Counted from the first letter of the stretch, positions 38,684-50,947 are shown. The stretch: DNA of 64,000 nucleotides from Chroococcidiopsis sp. TS-821 (GCF_002939305.1 NZ_MVDI01000012.1:1-64000); one strand, 5' to 3'. Notes: a model not told the origin generated them from the letters alone. Numbers and translations: made by a program.

Positions 38684-40777
38684 ATGAACGGAAAATACTA
38701 CTCTTCACAACTTACTGAGCCTGCAACCACCCCAGCTATGCAAGTAAATGACCTAACCGTCGTAGAGGAGCGACTATCACATCATACTGTTGTTCCCAGT
38801 GCTGTAGAACCTGAAACGCTGCGCTACGACCCAGTTGAAATTGCCGAATACTTTCGTCATAGACCGCTTGAAGTTGTTGGGCGGGTTCTGAGAGTTATCT
38901 TTCCTATACTCAGCTTTGCATTTGGTTTATGGTGGGATCGCCAACGCAACCGCGTAGGAGAAAATCAAAGACGTCGGGCAATTCAGTTACGCGAACTGTT
39001 GACTCGATTAGGGCCTGCGTATATCAAAATAGGTCAAGCGCTATCGACTCGACCTGATTTAGTTCCGCCGGTGTATTTAGAGGAATTAACTCAGCTCCAA
39101 GACCAACTCCCACCGTTTGACAACGAAATCGCGTATCGATTTATCGAAGAAGAACTCGGCGATCGCCCCGAAAATATTTACGCAGAATTGTCACCACAGC
39201 CACTTGCTGCTGCTTCTTTGGGGCAAGTTTACAAAGGTAAGTTAAAAACAGGCGAGACAGTCGCAGTTAAAGTTCAGCGTCCTGACTTGCGCGAATGTAT
39301 CACTGTAGATCTATATATACTTCGTCGCATCGCTGCCTGGGCAAACAAGAACATCAAGCGCGTGCGTAGCGATTTAGTGGCGATTTTAGATGAATTCGGC
39401 TATCGCATCTTTGAAGAGATGGATTACATCCAAGAAGGTGAAAACGCCGAACGCTTCACTCAGCTTTACGGTCATATTAAGGATATCTACGTTCCCAAGA
39501 TTTACTGGCAGTATACGCAGCGTCGCGTTCTGACAATGGAGTGGATTGTCGGCACAAAGTTAACTCAAGCCGAAGCAATTCGCGCCCAGGGAATTGATGC
39601 GCGCTATCTCGTTGAAGTCGGCGTTCAATGTTCGTTGCGCCAATTACTCGAACATGGCTTTTTCCACGCCGATCCGCATCCAGGTAACTTGTTAGCAACT
39701 CCTGATGGCAAACTAGCGTATCTCGATTTCGGCATGATGAGCGAGATTAAACCGCATCAACGCTATGGTTTGATCGAAGCGATCGTCCACATGGTTAACC
39801 GCGATTTTGAAGGTTTAGCCCGCGATTATGTCAAGCTTGACTTTCTAACTCCAGATACCGATTTGACTCCAATTATTCCCGCGTTAGCGCGCGTTTTTAA
39901 TAATGCTTTAGGTGCAAGTGTTGCAGAGCTAAATATTAAAAATATTACCGATGAGCTATCGGCATTGATGTACGAATATCCCTTCCGCGTTCCAGCCTAC
40001 TACGCGTTAATTATCAGGTCGTTGGTGACGTTAGAAGGAATTGCGATTAATATCGACCCCAACTTTAAAGTTCTCAGTGCGGCTTATCCCTACGTTGCGA
40101 AGCGATTGCTCACGGATCCAGCGCCCGAATTACGCGCGTCGTTACGCGATTTGCTGTTTCGAGACGGTCGTTTTCGTTGGAATCGCCTAGAAAACTTATT
40201 GCGCAACGCGCGTAGTAGTCAGGAATACGATTTCAATCAAGTTTTAGACCAAACGATCGAGTTTCTCTCCTCTGAACGCGGTGCTTTCATTCGCAACAAC
40301 CTCGTCGATGAAATTGTTAAAGGTATTGACGCTTTAGGTCAAAATACCTTGCACAACGTCACGAGTAACCTGCGCAATCGCCTCCTCAAAGCACCTTTAG
40401 CCAACCGCCTCGCTTGGGCAATCGAAGAAACACCCAACGCCTCTGTTGAGCAAGAACAAACGCTAGAACACATCAAGCGCGTGTGGAATATCTTGCAAGA
40501 TACCCAAGGCTTTGACGCTGCCAAAATCGCGCCGCAGATTCCACAACTCTTGTTAAAACCTGAACTACAACGCATGGGGCAACAAGTTGCTAGCCGTTTA
40601 GCCCAACGGGCGATCGCGCGTTTGATTCGAGAAGTCCTCGTTTCGCCCGAACCAGCGTACGCTAACGGTCAAGTTAAGAAACCTGCGATCGCGCCTGTTC
40701 CAGCTAAAACACAAGACAGCCAAGCGAACAATTTCGCGGTTAGGTTAGCGGCTAGCGAACAAACAAGCTTCAGATAA
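38684..40777 (+). CDS. ABC1/UbiB (AarF)-family atypical protein kinase
   Basis: This 697-residue member of the ABC1/ADCK/UbiB family has the KxGQ motif YIKIGQALSTRPDLVP, the Ala-rich loop AAASLGQVYKG, the VAIK-like VAVKVQRP, catalytic HADPHPGNLLA and metal-binding YLDFGMM. The family supports quinone or lipid metabolism as ATPases or kinases at membranes; cyanobacteria carry several copies, and the one needed for plastoquinone cannot be singled out here. The N-terminal ~70 residues and the tail after ~560 are variable. A hydrophobic patch at ~70-88 may contact the membrane. Confidence 0.92.
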   Translation: MNGKYYSSQLTEPATTPAMQVNDLTVVEERLSHHTVVPSAVEPETLRYDPVEIAEYFRHRPLEVVGRVLRVIFPILSFAFGLWWDRQRNRVGENQRRRAIQLRELLTRLGPAYIKIGQALSTRPDLVPPVYLEELTQLQDQLPPFDNEIAYRFIEEELGDRPENIYAELSPQPLAAASLGQVYKGKLKTGETVAVKVQRPDLRECITVDLYILRRIAAWANKNIKRVRSDLVAILDEFGYRIFEEMDYIQEGENAERFTQLYGHIKDIYVPKIYWQYTQRRVLTMEWIVGTKLTQAEAIRAQGIDARYLVEVGVQCSLRQLLEHGFFHADPHPGNLLATPDGKLAYLDFGMMSEIKPHQRYGLIEAIVHMVNRDFEGLARDYVKLDFLTPDTDLTPIIPALARVFNNALGASVAELNIKNITDELSALMYEYPFRVPAYYALIIRSLVTLEGIAINIDPNFKVLSAAYPYVAKRLLTDPAPELRASLRDLLFRDGRFRWNRLENLLRNARSSQEYDFNQVLDQTIEFLSSERGAFIRNNLVDEIVKGIDALGQNTLHNVTSNLRNRLLKAPLANRLAWAIEETPNASVEQEQTLEHIKRVWNILQDTQGFDAAKIAPQIPQLLLKPELQRMGQQVASRLAQRAIARLIREVLVSPEPAYANGQVKKPAIAPVPAKTQDSQANNFAVRLAASEQTSFR

Positions 40778-40801
40778 AAAGCCTAGCGAATAAATTCGCC
40801 G

Positions 40802-40830
40802 CTAATAAACAAAGTCCGCCTACGCGGACT
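40802..40830 (-). terminator. Hairpin between the ABC1 kinase gene and the convergent coiled-coil gene
   Basis: AGTCCGC (40813-40819) pairs exactly with GCGGACT (40824-40830) around a CTAC loop. On the minus strand TTTGTTTATTAG follows, so it probably terminates the gene at 40849-41289. It may also slow transcripts from the plus strand. Confidence 0.55.
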
Positions 40831-40848
40831 CGCATCTAAAACCGTTCT

Positions 40849-41289
40849 TCAGTTTTCCCCTTCTCGTTCGCGCTTCAAACTTTCTTCCAACGCTTGAATT
40901 TGTTCGCGACGCGCTTCAACCTCGAGCGATCGCCTTGCCAGCTCTTGAGTTTGTAAAGTTAAAGTTTGTCGCCACTGTTCTGCTCTTTCGGTTTCCTGCT
41001 GTAAAAACGCTGGAGTAATGCCACTCGTTAAATAAGTTTTGATCAAATCCAGCACCCAATTTGTCGCATTTTCGATATGCTGAATTTCCCCTGTGGGGGA
41101 TAACTCCAACAAGACCAGTAACCCTTCATGCAGTTGTTCAGCATCAGAGCTTTTTAACACTTCAGCCGGCGGAATCACTTTTTCCTCAGTCAAAATTGCC
41201 CAGGTGTACTCAGCTTCTTGAACCGCAAGTAACCGAAGATTCAACTTCCCAGATAGTTGTTGTTTTTGCACCTGAGCCAAATGTCGCAT
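40849..41289 (-). CDS. Conserved hypothetical protein with C-terminal coiled coil
   Basis: This 146-residue protein has an N-terminal globular part (~1-90), with EYTWAILTEEKVIPP and LHEGLLVLLELSPTGEI. The tail (~100-144) is rich in Glu, Gln and Arg and predicted as coiled coil. No enzyme motif is visible. It lies downstream of valS on the same strand, 83 bases after the valS stop in transcription order. The family appears cyanobacterial, but I cannot name it. Confidence 0.7.
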   Translation of the reverse strand: MRHLAQVQKQQLSGKLNLRLLAVQEAEYTWAILTEEKVIPPAEVLKSSDAEQLHEGLLVLLELSPTGEIQHIENATNWVLDLIKTYLTSGITPAFLQQETERAEQWRQTLTLQTQELARRSLEVEARREQIQALEESLKREREGEN

Positions 41290-41372
41290 TGTCTGATAGA
41301 GGGGTGAAGGGGAGTAATTTATCTATAACACTTTGGCAAGCTGCTGCGCATCTACATTAAAAACAAGAGACA

Positions 41373-44105
41373 TCAACCTAGACGACGCAGCCGTTCTTGG
41401 AGAATCTGTTGCTGCGTTTGGGCTTCTGTAAGTGCTTCTTTTGCACCTTGGACAACTTCCGCCGGAGCTTTATTCACAAAATTAGGGTTATTCAACCGTG
41501 CAGTGAGTGCTTGGACTTCAGCTTCAAGTTTCGCAATATCTTTCTTGAGCTTTGCTTGCAGCGCTTCTACATCAATAACACCTGTCAGCGGAATGAGTAC
41601 TTGGATCGTACCCACAACACCTGCGATCGCCGATTTTAGCTCTTGCTCGACAGTAGCCGTAATTTTTAATGTTTCGACTTTCGCTAATTCCTGAATGTAA
41701 GATTGTCCTTGTGTCAAAATTTCGCGCTCGCGATCGCTTTCACTTTGCAAAAGTGCTGTGACTTTTACTCCAGGCTTAATATCTGCCTCAGCGCGTAAAT
41801 TCCGAATTGTGCGGATAGTACCAATGAGTAGATCGAACTGTTGTTCCAACTCTGGGGCGATAAGGTTTCGCTCGACCTCTGGATACGACTGCAACGCCAA
41901 AAATTGATTTGCCTCTGCTTGCGTCAACGTGTGCCAAATTTCCTCCGTAATATGCGGCATAAATGGATGCAGCAGTTTCAGAATGCCTTCTAAAACATAC
42001 GCTAGAGTTTGTTGAGCTACCTGTCGCGAGGCTGTTGTCGATTTATTTTGCAGACGCGATTTAACAAGTTCAATGTACCAATCGCAGAAATCACCCCAGA
42101 TGAAATCGTACAATCCCTTTGCAGCTTCTCCTAATCCATACTTATTGATGTAGTCACTCGTTTGCTGCACGACTTGATAGAACCGCGACAGAATCCAGCG
42201 ATCGCTTAATTCTAATTCACTGCTACTTGGCGAACCCAACTGCTGCGGTGTTTTTCCATCCAAATTCATCATCACAAACCGCGCTGCGTTCCACAGTTTA
42301 TTCGCAAAGTTGCGCGATGCTTCAACTGAAACCGACTCATCAGTTTTGCGGTTGTATTCCAGGCGAATATCTTGTCCCGCGCCTGCAACTTCTTTAACCA
42401 ACGTGTAGCGCAGTGCATCAGTACCATATTTATCGATCAAAATCAAGGGGTCGATGCCATTATTTGCCGACTTCGACATTTTCTTATTATTTTCATCGCG
42501 CACCAAGCCGTGGATATACACATCTTTGAACGGCATTTGTCCAGTAAAATGTGCTGCTAGCATTGTCATCCGCGCCACCCAGAAGAAAATGATGTCAAAG
42601 CCTGTTACTAACGCAGACGTGGGGTAATAAAACTCCAAGTCGCGAGTTTGCTCAGGCCAGCCCAAAGTCGAAAACGGCCATAATCCTGAAGAAAACCACG
42701 TATCTAAAACGTCAGGATCTTGCTCTAGTTTGACATTTTCTCCAAATTTTGCTACCGCTTTTTCGCGAGCTGCCGCCGCACTCGGTGCCACGACAAACGG
42801 CGTTGCATCCGTGATTTCTCCATTTGTCTCGCTGACAGCGTACCAAGCTGGAATTTGGTGTCCCCACCACAATTGACGCGAAATACACCAATCGTTGAGA
42901 TTGACCAACCAGTCGCGATAGACCTTCTTCCAGCGCTGCGGAATAAACTCAGGGGAATTTTGTTCGTCAAGAAATTTCAGTGCCTTATCTGCCAAAGGGC
43001 GAATTTTAACGAACCACTGCGTTGACAGCAACGGTTCCACAGGAACTTTGCCGCGATCGCTGTACGGTACAGTATGCTTATACTCTTCTACCTTAACTAA
43101 AACACCATCCGCCTCTAATCGCTGCACGACATTCTTCCGTGCCACAAATCGATCTTGTCCTTGAAACGGTCCCGCGTTTTCATTAAGCGTACCGTCCTTG
43201 TTCATAATGTTGATAAACGGCAAATCGTGGCGCTTACCCATCTCAAAATCGTTCGGATCGTGCGCCGGAGTCACTTTAACGCAACCTGTGCCAAACTCCA
43301 TCTCCACCAACTCATCCGCAATTATGGGAATTTCGCGATTGAGAATGGGAAGAGTTAGGGTTTTACCAATCAAATGCTTGTAGCGATCGTCATTCGGATT
43401 CACCGCTACTGCCGTATCACCCAACATCGTTTCAGGGCGCGTCGTCGCGACTTCTACATAACCCGAGCCATCGCTCAATGGATAGCGAAAATGCCACAAA
43501 TGTCCGTTAACTTCCTGGCTTTCCACCTCTAAATCCGACACTGCCGACTGCGTAGCCGGACACCAATTGACCAGATAGTTTCCGCGATAAATCAACCCTT
43601 CTTCATACAACCGCACAAACGCTTCTAAAACCGCCTTCGATAAACCTTCATCCATCGTGAAGCGTTCGCGCGACCAATCCACCGACACACCCAAGCGTCG
43701 CAGCTGGTTGACAATTGTTCCGCCCGATTCTGCCTTCCATTGCCAAGCGCGTTCGAGAAACTTCTCGCGTCCCAGATCGTAGCGCGTTTTCCCCTCAGCT
43801 TTGAGTTGTTTTTCCAAAATTGTCTGTACCGCAATACTCGCGTGATCCGTCCCAGGAAGCCAGAGGGTATTGCGCCCTTTCATGCGATGGTAGCGCACTA
43901 ATGTATCGATTAAGGCACTTTCAAAGGCGTGTCCCATGTGCAAACTCCCCGTGACATTCGGCGGTGGAATGACGATACAGTAGGGTTCGCCGCCGTTTTC
44001 GGGATTGGCTTTGTAGATTTGGTTTTCCTCCCACGCTTTTTGCCATTTGGCTTCGGTGGAGAAAGGTTCGTAGAGGCTAGGCAAATTGGTCACGATTGCG
44101 GTCAT
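41373..44105 (-). CDS. valS: Valyl-tRNA synthetase
   Basis: This class I synthetase charges tRNA-Val. From the ATG at 44105 ([20 protein letters not shown]) it has 910 residues; a start at 44231 would add 42 unconserved residues running across the prk terminator. The HIGH motif is [17 protein letters not shown] and the KMSKS motif is [11 protein letters not shown]. The CP1 editing domain lies between, and the C-terminal coiled-coil arm occupies the last ~65 residues. There is no membrane-anchoring CAAD domain, unlike ValRS of some cyanobacteria; a separate CAAD protein is encoded at 49740. Confidence 0.96.
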   Translation of the reverse strand: MTAIVTNLPSLYEPFSTEAKWQKAWEENQIYKANPENGGEPYCIVIPPPNVTGSLHMGHAFESALIDTLVRYHRMKGRNTLWLPGTDHASIAVQTILEKQLKAEGKTRYDLGREKFLERAWQWKAESGGTIVNQLRRLGVSVDWSRERFTMDEGLSKAVLEAFVRLYEEGLIYRGNYLVNWCPATQSAVSDLEVESQEVNGHLWHFRYPLSDGSGYVEVATTRPETMLGDTAVAVNPNDDRYKHLIGKTLTLPILNREIPIIADELVEMEFGTGCVKVTPAHDPNDFEMGKRHDLPFINIMNKDGTLNENAGPFQGQDRFVARKNVVQRLEADGVLVKVEEYKHTVPYSDRGKVPVEPLLSTQWFVKIRPLADKALKFLDEQNSPEFIPQRWKKVYRDWLVNLNDWCISRQLWWGHQIPAWYAVSETNGEITDATPFVVAPSAAAAREKAVAKFGENVKLEQDPDVLDTWFSSGLWPFSTLGWPEQTRDLEFYYPTSALVTGFDIIFFWVARMTMLAAHFTGQMPFKDVYIHGLVRDENNKKMSKSANNGIDPLILIDKYGTDALRYTLVKEVAGAGQDIRLEYNRKTDESVSVEASRNFANKLWNAARFVMMNLDGKTPQQLGSPSSSELELSDRWILSRFYQVVQQTSDYINKYGLGEAAKGLYDFIWGDFCDWYIELVKSRLQNKSTTASRQVAQQTLAYVLEGILKLLHPFMPHITEEIWHTLTQAEANQFLALQSYPEVERNLIAPELEQQFDLLIGTIRTIRNLRAEADIKPGVKVTALLQSESDREREILTQGQSYIQELAKVETLKITATVEQELKSAIAGVVGTIQVLIPLTGVIDVEALQAKLKKDIAKLEAEVQALTARLNNPNFVNKAPAEVVQGAKEALTEAQTQQQILQERLRRLG

Positions 44106-44162
44106 GGAGGGAAGACTATATGAGGACAGCTTATATAAGATTTTGCCACAGGGTGATGGAAG

Positions 44163-44192
44163 AAAAAAAAGGGACGCATTCTGCTGCGCCCC
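44163..44192 (-). terminator. Intrinsic terminator of prk
   Basis: On the minus strand GGGGCGCA (44192-44185) pairs with TGCGTCCC (44178-44171) around a six-base loop, and eight T follow. It lies 22 bases after the prk stop and before the valS start, separating the two transcripts. Confidence 0.88.
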
Positions 44193-44214
44193 TGAAGAAG
44201 TCTCGTATGTACTT

Positions 44215-45228
44215 CTAAACTTGAACAGCAACTTTAGCTTCTTTATACTTAGCAGCCGTCAAGCGCTCGTAAGTCGCCCGCATCTTCAAACCTGTCAACA
44301 CTTGGAATAATCCTGTACCATTATTCGAACCAGGATACTCGCGGTGCTGTAGTAATAAATGCGTCATTTCACCAGGATACTTGGTCGAAGTGTTGCTCAG
44401 ATGCGTCTCGATGTAACTGACTTCTTCTAGGCGGTCAAACTGACCGTCAACTTCTAGCACCGACACATAGCGACCATAATAGACGTCAGAGCCGTAGAAT
44501 AGTCGCATTCCAGGATACGAACAAGTCAGTTTGCGACCACAAGGTGTCCAGTGAATTGTTGAGCCTTCGTCAAAGAGATACACCGGATCGAAGCCTTCTT
44601 TACCTTCGCGCTGGAGCATTCGCACGCGCAATACTTTGCGCTCGGTGTCGTCTTTGATGAGATTGGTAGGCAATACCTGCAACACGACATCCGCAAATTC
44701 TCGTTGTGGCTCGATGTACGCTTGGAAGTCGGGGCGACGCGCATTAATAGCTTGCAGCACGTCCTCGTAACGATGACCGCGTTCTGCCATGTCGCGTTGA
44801 ATTTTCCAGGCAATTTTGACTTCGTCGCTGATGTCTAAGTAAACGCTGAAATCGAGGAGCGATCGCACTCGCTCGTCATACAACGGATGTAACCCTTCGA
44901 TGACAATGATATGATTCGGCTCTACCCGCTCCGGCGGATCGATTGTGCCGGTTTCGTGGTTATAAATCGGTTTATCAATCGCTTGACCGTTCTTGAGCGC
45001 TTTGATCTGCTCGTACATTAGGTCAAAATTATTTGCTCTTGGGTCAAGTGCAGTTATTCCAGTTTCTTTACGCTGTTTGCGATCCAAACTATGATAGTCA
45101 TCGAGACAGATGACTGTTAGAAATTCTTCTCCAAATAAATCTGTTAAACGGCGTAAGAAGGTGGATTTCCCGCATCCGGAGTCTCCGGCAACGCCAATTA
45201 GAACCACGCGGTCCGGCTTACTGGTCAT
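44215..45228 (-). CDS. prk: Phosphoribulokinase
   Basis: PRK makes ribulose-1,5-bisphosphate, the CO2 acceptor of the Calvin cycle. The 337-residue protein has the P-loop [12 protein letters not shown] with Cys19, the catalytic [11 protein letters not shown] with Cys41, and [15 protein letters not shown]. Cys19 and Cys41 are the redox-regulated pair of oxygenic phototrophs. The C-terminal pair Cys230/Cys236 ([10 protein letters not shown]) is also conserved and fits assembly with CP12 and GAPDH in the dark. It is divergent from petH across a 535-base control region, and closed by a strong terminator. Confidence 0.97.
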   Translation of the reverse strand: MTSKPDRVVLIGVAGDSGCGKSTFLRRLTDLFGEEFLTVICLDDYHSLDRKQRKETGITALDPRANNFDLMYEQIKALKNGQAIDKPIYNHETGTIDPPERVEPNHIIVIEGLHPLYDERVRSLLDFSVYLDISDEVKIAWKIQRDMAERGHRYEDVLQAINARRPDFQAYIEPQREFADVVLQVLPTNLIKDDTERKVLRVRMLQREGKEGFDPVYLFDEGSTIHWTPCGRKLTCSYPGMRLFYGSDVYYGRYVSVLEVDGQFDRLEEVSYIETHLSNTSTKYPGEMTHLLLQHREYPGSNNGTGLFQVLTGLKMRATYERLTAAKYKEAKVAVQV

Positions 45229-47071
<1,843 letters not shown>

Positions 47072-47095
47072 AGGTCAGGGATCAAAGGTCAGAGA

Positions 47096-47147
47096 TCGGG
47101 GAAACAACATCAATGGAAGTCCTGTTTACACAAAACAGATTCCCCGA
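47096..47147. repeat. Nested hairpin in the petH-hom spacer
   Basis: TCGGGGAA (47096-47103) pairs with TTCCCCGA (47140-47147). Inside the loop CTGTTT and AAACAG can pair again. GGTCAGGGATCAAAGGTCAG repeats precede it. It may slow or end petH transcription; no T-run follows. Confidence 0.4.
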
Positions 47148-47204
47148 CCTCCAATCTTCGATTCTTTGCTCCCTTGTTTTTGGTGAACTGGTGCAAAAAA
47201 AACT

Positions 47205-48503
47205 GTGAATTTTAAAGTAGGTTTACTAGGATTAGGAACTGTCGGCACGGGTACTGCACAGGTACTACTCGACCCTGCTGGACGGCATCCACTATTACAA
47301 GAAATCGAAATCTACCGCATAGGAGTGCGATCGCTTGCCAAAGCACGTCAAATAAATCTTGCGAAAGATATATTGACAACAAATTTAGAATCAATAGTTA
47401 CTGCGCCAGAGGTAGATATTGTTGTCGAGGTTTTAGGTGGATTAGAACCCGCGCGATCGCTCATTCTCAAAGCCATTCATCACGGTAAACACGTCGTCAC
47501 CGCAAATAAAGCCGTAATTTCGCGTTATGGCGACGAAATCTTTACAGCGGCAAATACGGCGGGCGTTTACGTCATGCTAGAAGCAGCAGTAGGTGGCGGT
47601 ATTCCTGTGGTTCAACCCCTCAAGCAAGCTTTAAGCGTTAATCGCATTCAAGCTGTAACAGGTATTGTCAACGGCACAACGAACTACATCTTGTCACGAA
47701 TGCAAACTGAAGGTAGCAACTTTGACGCAGTTTTAGCCGATGCCCAAAAACTTGGCTACGCCGAAGCCGATCCGAGTGCAGACGTAGATGGTTTAGACGC
47801 CGCAGATAAAATTGCGATTCTCGCGTCGCTGGCGTTTGGCGGGCGTATCAAGCGACAAGAAGTTTATGCAGAAGGAATTCGCAGCATTAGTCAAGCAGAT
47901 ATTGCGTACGCCGATAAACTCGGCTTTGTGATTAAACTCTTAGCAATTGCGCAACGGACACCAACCTCTACAGCACTTTCCGTCAGAGTCCACCCGACGC
48001 TAGTAACGCGATCGCATCCTTTAGCGAGCATTCAGGGCGTATACAACGCGATTTTAATCGAAGGTGAACCCTTGGGACAAGTAATGTTTTATGGTCCTGG
48101 CGCAGGGGCAGGGGCAACGGCAAGTGCTGTAGTTTCAGATATTATGAACATCGCCGCCGTCTTGAAAACAAAAAGCGATCGCGTGCAAACGCAATCGAAT
48201 CCATTACTTGCTTGTTCGCATCAAGACTATTGCGCGATCGCCCCAATGGCTGAACTCACAACGCGATTTTATGCCCGCTTTTTAACAAAAGACCGTCCTG
48301 GTGTCATCGGTAAATTAGGAACTTGTTTTGGTAACTACGGCGTAAGCCTAGAATCAATCGTGCAAATTGGTTTGCAAGGCGATTTGGCCGAAATTGTCGT
48401 TGTCACCCACGACGTCCGCGAAGGAGATTTCCACTCATCTTTAGCTGAAATTCGGACTCTTGAAGCAGTGGATAGCATTCCTAGCGTACTACGAGTTCTC
48501 TAG
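47205..48503 (+). CDS. hom: Homoserine dehydrogenase
   Basis: This NAD(P)H enzyme converts aspartate semialdehyde to homoserine for threonine and methionine synthesis. The 432-residue protein has a Rossmann start VGLLGLGTVGTGTAQVL and the catalytic region GIVNGTTNYILSRM with YAEADPSADVDGLDAADK. A C-terminal ACT domain (~345-425, RPGVIGKLGTCFGNYGVS) usually mediates threonine feedback. The start is GTG at 47205. It stands between petH and an SLH gene, with no pathway neighbours. Confidence 0.95.
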   Translation: MNFKVGLLGLGTVGTGTAQVLLDPAGRHPLLQEIEIYRIGVRSLAKARQINLAKDILTTNLESIVTAPEVDIVVEVLGGLEPARSLILKAIHHGKHVVTANKAVISRYGDEIFTAANTAGVYVMLEAAVGGGIPVVQPLKQALSVNRIQAVTGIVNGTTNYILSRMQTEGSNFDAVLADAQKLGYAEADPSADVDGLDAADKIAILASLAFGGRIKRQEVYAEGIRSISQADIAYADKLGFVIKLLAIAQRTPTSTALSVRVHPTLVTRSHPLASIQGVYNAILIEGEPLGQVMFYGPGAGAGATASAVVSDIMNIAAVLKTKSDRVQTQSNPLLACSHQDYCAIAPMAELTTRFYARFLTKDRPGVIGKLGTCFGNYGVSLESIVQIGLQGDLAEIVVVTHDVREGDFHSSLAEIRTLEAVDSIPSVLRVL

Positions 48504-48615
48504 AGGCAAATTTCTTTGCAATTTTCCAGTAAAACTCTCCAAAACGGAGTATTTCAAAATTTGCACCTGTGGGTTACTTTTTTAAGAGTTAGATTTACCT
48601 ATTTGGGTAGTTCAG

Positions 48616-49614
48616 ATGACAAATCTTCCTCCCGACCCGCCGTCATCGCCAAGAAGTCCCTTAGGATTTGATGAATTTATTGCTGTTTTGGTTGCTTTGA
48701 GCGCTATTGGGGCAATTTTGTTTTGGTCAATTGGTCGTCGCGATCGCGGTTTCGACTGGGTTGGTATTCCAGGGTTATTAACACCATCACCTACACCGAC
48801 TGTGACTCCCCCATTGGCACCAACTCCACCAGCGGCAACAGCAACACCGATCCTACCACTGCCACCAGTTGCTCCAACCGCACCGTCACCCGAAGCACTT
48901 GTACCGGCGCCCGCACAACCCCAACCTTTTGCAGGTATTGTGCCGGTTCCCGCGCCCGTCCCGCAAGCAACACCAACACCGACACCTACTCCGACTCCAG
49001 AACAACTGCAACCGATTGCGTTTATTGATGTTCCCGAAAATTACTGGGCACGTCCTTTTATTGATGCGCTCTCGGCGCGCGGGATCGTAAGTGGCTTTGC
49101 TGGCGACTATTTTCGTCCCGATGAACCAGTAACGCGTGCGGAGTTTGCCGCAATTTTACAAGCAGCTTTTGACGAACAACCAGGACCAGCAGAACAAGCG
49201 ATCGCTTTTACAGATGTTCCCGCTGATTTCTGGGGAGTTCCAGCAATTGGTAGCGCGATTAGAAGTGGCTTTATGCAAGGGTATCCAGGAAATATCTTTC
49301 AACCACAACAACAGATTCCGCGTGCCCAAGTATTTGTTGCCCTAGCAAGTGGCTTAAACTTACCAGCACCCCAAAACCCTAACCAAACCTTAGGCATATT
49401 TGGTGATGCTAATCAAATTCCTAACTGGGCAGTTGAGCAGGTAGCAGCTGCAACCGATGCTGGTTTAGTTGTGAATTATCCTGATACCAATGTCCTAGAA
49501 CCAAACCGCAATGCTACCCGTGCTGAGGTAACTGCCTCTATTTACCAAGCGTTAGTGCGTGCAGGAAGAGTAGAGCCAATTCAATCGCAATACATAGTAC
49601 AACAGCAACAATAA
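48616..49614 (+). CDS. SLH-domain protein with N-terminal membrane anchor and Pro/Thr-rich linker
   Basis: This 332-residue protein has a hydrophobic segment at ~19-43 (EFIAVLVALSAIGAILFW), a linker of PTPT/APAP repeats at ~55-135, and then three S-layer-homology domains. The SLH starts are marked by FIDVPENYWA, FTDVPADFWG and FGDANQIPNWA, each followed by TRAEF-, PRAQV- or TRAEV-type motifs. It is probably anchored in the plasma membrane and reaches the peptidoglycan, linking the envelope layers. No enzyme domain is present. Confidence 0.88.
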   Translation: MTNLPPDPPSSPRSPLGFDEFIAVLVALSAIGAILFWSIGRRDRGFDWVGIPGLLTPSPTPTVTPPLAPTPPAATATPILPLPPVAPTAPSPEALVPAPAQPQPFAGIVPVPAPVPQATPTPTPTPTPEQLQPIAFIDVPENYWARPFIDALSARGIVSGFAGDYFRPDEPVTRAEFAAILQAAFDEQPGPAEQAIAFTDVPADFWGVPAIGSAIRSGFMQGYPGNIFQPQQQIPRAQVFVALASGLNLPAPQNPNQTLGIFGDANQIPNWAVEQVAAATDAGLVVNYPDTNVLEPNRNATRAEVTASIYQALVRAGRVEPIQSQYIVQQQQ

Positions 49615-49739
49615 ATTTGGATAAGCTGGGCGAGTGAAGTCGCAGCAAGAAAATCAACGTATCAACAAAATAAATGGGCGCAGGTTGTATCAAATACAAT
49701 TTCCCTCGCCCTCATCTTTGGCTATGGTTAATAGCTTGT

Positions 49740-50180
49740 TTACGATTCTGGTAGTTGCTGACTGCCAATTACTTGCTTTTTCAACGATTGCAGCTCTTGA
49801 GATAACTCTTGCCGTTTGGAAGCTTGCAGTAAATAGCGATTTACGAACCAAATTGAGTAACCAATACCTACAAGTTCAAAAGTAGGAGCCAGTAGTGGAA
49901 TGTCGTTGAGTGCATCCAACACGGCTAGAACTACCTTGACAGTAATAATTGCTGCTAAAATCAAACCGACAGTAATAATCGGCTGCTTATACTCATTGAA
50001 AAATCTGCCAATATAATCAGGCAGTTGGGCAAGGAATTCAGAAATTTGCGAGCCAACACGTCGCCACTGCTCGTCTTGTGTAGAGGGTGGTAAAGTAGCT
50101 AGAGGTGCTGAATCTGAAACACCTATCGTTTCCGAAGTAGTAGGGTCTTTGTATTCCGGTGGTTGCACTTGTGATTCCAT
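49740..50180 (-). CDS. CAAD/CURT1-domain membrane protein
   Basis: From the ATG at 50180 the product is 146 residues: a polar N-terminus (~1-45), an amphipathic helix (~48-65), two transmembrane helices (~68-88 and ~97-117) and a C-terminal amphipathic helix with charged end. FLAQLPDYIGRFFNEYKQPI and LALLAPTFELVGIGYS-like text is the CAAD pattern. CAAD domains anchor some cyanobacterial tRNA synthetases to membranes and are homologous to the thylakoid curvature protein CURT1/CurT. A free-standing copy like this one may shape thylakoids. An earlier start at 50264 would add 28 unconserved residues. Confidence 0.85.
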   Translation of the reverse strand: MESQVQPPEYKDPTTSETIGVSDSAPLATLPPSTQDEQWRRVGSQISEFLAQLPDYIGRFFNEYKQPIITVGLILAAIITVKVVLAVLDALNDIPLLAPTFELVGIGYSIWFVNRYLLQASKRQELSQELQSLKKQVIGSQQLPES

Positions 50181-50670
50181 AGTTATAAGCTCGTTTTCCA
50201 ATGACAACTTTGATGAGTATTCTTTGGTGATACTGTAAACTTGTAGCACCGCTAAGTTTGGCAAAGAAAAGTATTCTTGATTTCTTTATTTACGATACTT
50301 AACTCACAAGTCTGCTTCATCAACTCCAAGATAGAGAGGTGCGATTGTGAGAAAAGTCAGAAGACAGAATAATATATCCTCCTTTTGCACATAAACATCT
50401 AAACTAAGATAGCTGATTTTGCTGAGTTTTCAGCTTTAAATCCCTGTCTTTTACGCAACTTTTATGCACTTGTTGGAATATAACTAGTTTTGCTTAGTAT
50501 ATCACCTGTTTTTTCTACCAATGGATTATGAGCGCCTTGGGGAAGCTATTTACTACTAGCCAAGGTTAAGGCTAATTTACAATACGCAAATTACTGTTTA
50601 GTTAACTGTGTTAAAGCTAACGTTCGCATAAAGGTTAACTATACAAATCGACAACCAAAATTGTTCAAGC
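50181..50670. other. Non-coding spacer, little recognised
   Basis: This 490-base AT-rich stretch lies upstream of the CAAD gene and downstream of the 31-codon gene. A CCTTGG/CCAAGG pair near 50535-50567 could fold but is weak. Promoters for the CAAD gene are expected here. Confidence 0.4.
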
Positions 50671-50766
50671 TTAACCGCCCGCAGCAAAAGTAGCCATAAT
50701 CAAAACTGACAGGAGAATACCAGGTGTAAGTAGCAATATCAGCATCAACAAGTCATGGGTATTCAT
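50671..50766 (-). CDS. 31-residue single-transmembrane peptide
   Basis: This short frame was found by eye. It begins MNTHDLLMLILLL, contains TPG in mid-helix and ends MATFAAGG. AAGGAGA lies six bases before the ATG, among the best ribosome sites in the window. The plan (short polar start, one ~20-residue helix, tiny tail) is that of small photosynthetic or respiratory subunits, but it does not match PsbX, PsbM, PsaM, PetN, PetL, PetM or PetG as I know them. It lies beyond the ndhH-methyltransferase transcription unit on the same strand, after a hairpin. Confidence 0.65.
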   Translation of the reverse strand: MNTHDLLMLILLLTPGILLSVLIMATFAAGG

Positions 50767-50892
50767 TTTTGTCTCCTTCTAGAACTTTAAACTCACTTTA
50801 TTTACTGTTATCAAAAATGCACTCACACTTGCGGAGGATTGTGCTATCGAGATACATACTTAGCCCCACCTCAGGCGTGTAACTCATCAATT

Positions 50893-50947
50893 AAACAATA
50901 AAACCATTCTCGGAAGTTTGGTAATCTGAAAAGGTACTTTCGAGAAT
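50893..50947 (-). terminator. Hairpin terminator after the ndhH-methyltransferase unit
   Basis: ATTCTCGGAAGT (50906-50917) and ACTTTCGAGAAT (50936-50947) form a 12-base stem with one G-U pair and an 18-base loop. On the minus strand GGTTTTATTGTTT follows. It lies 90 bases after the methyltransferase stop. Confidence 0.5.
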
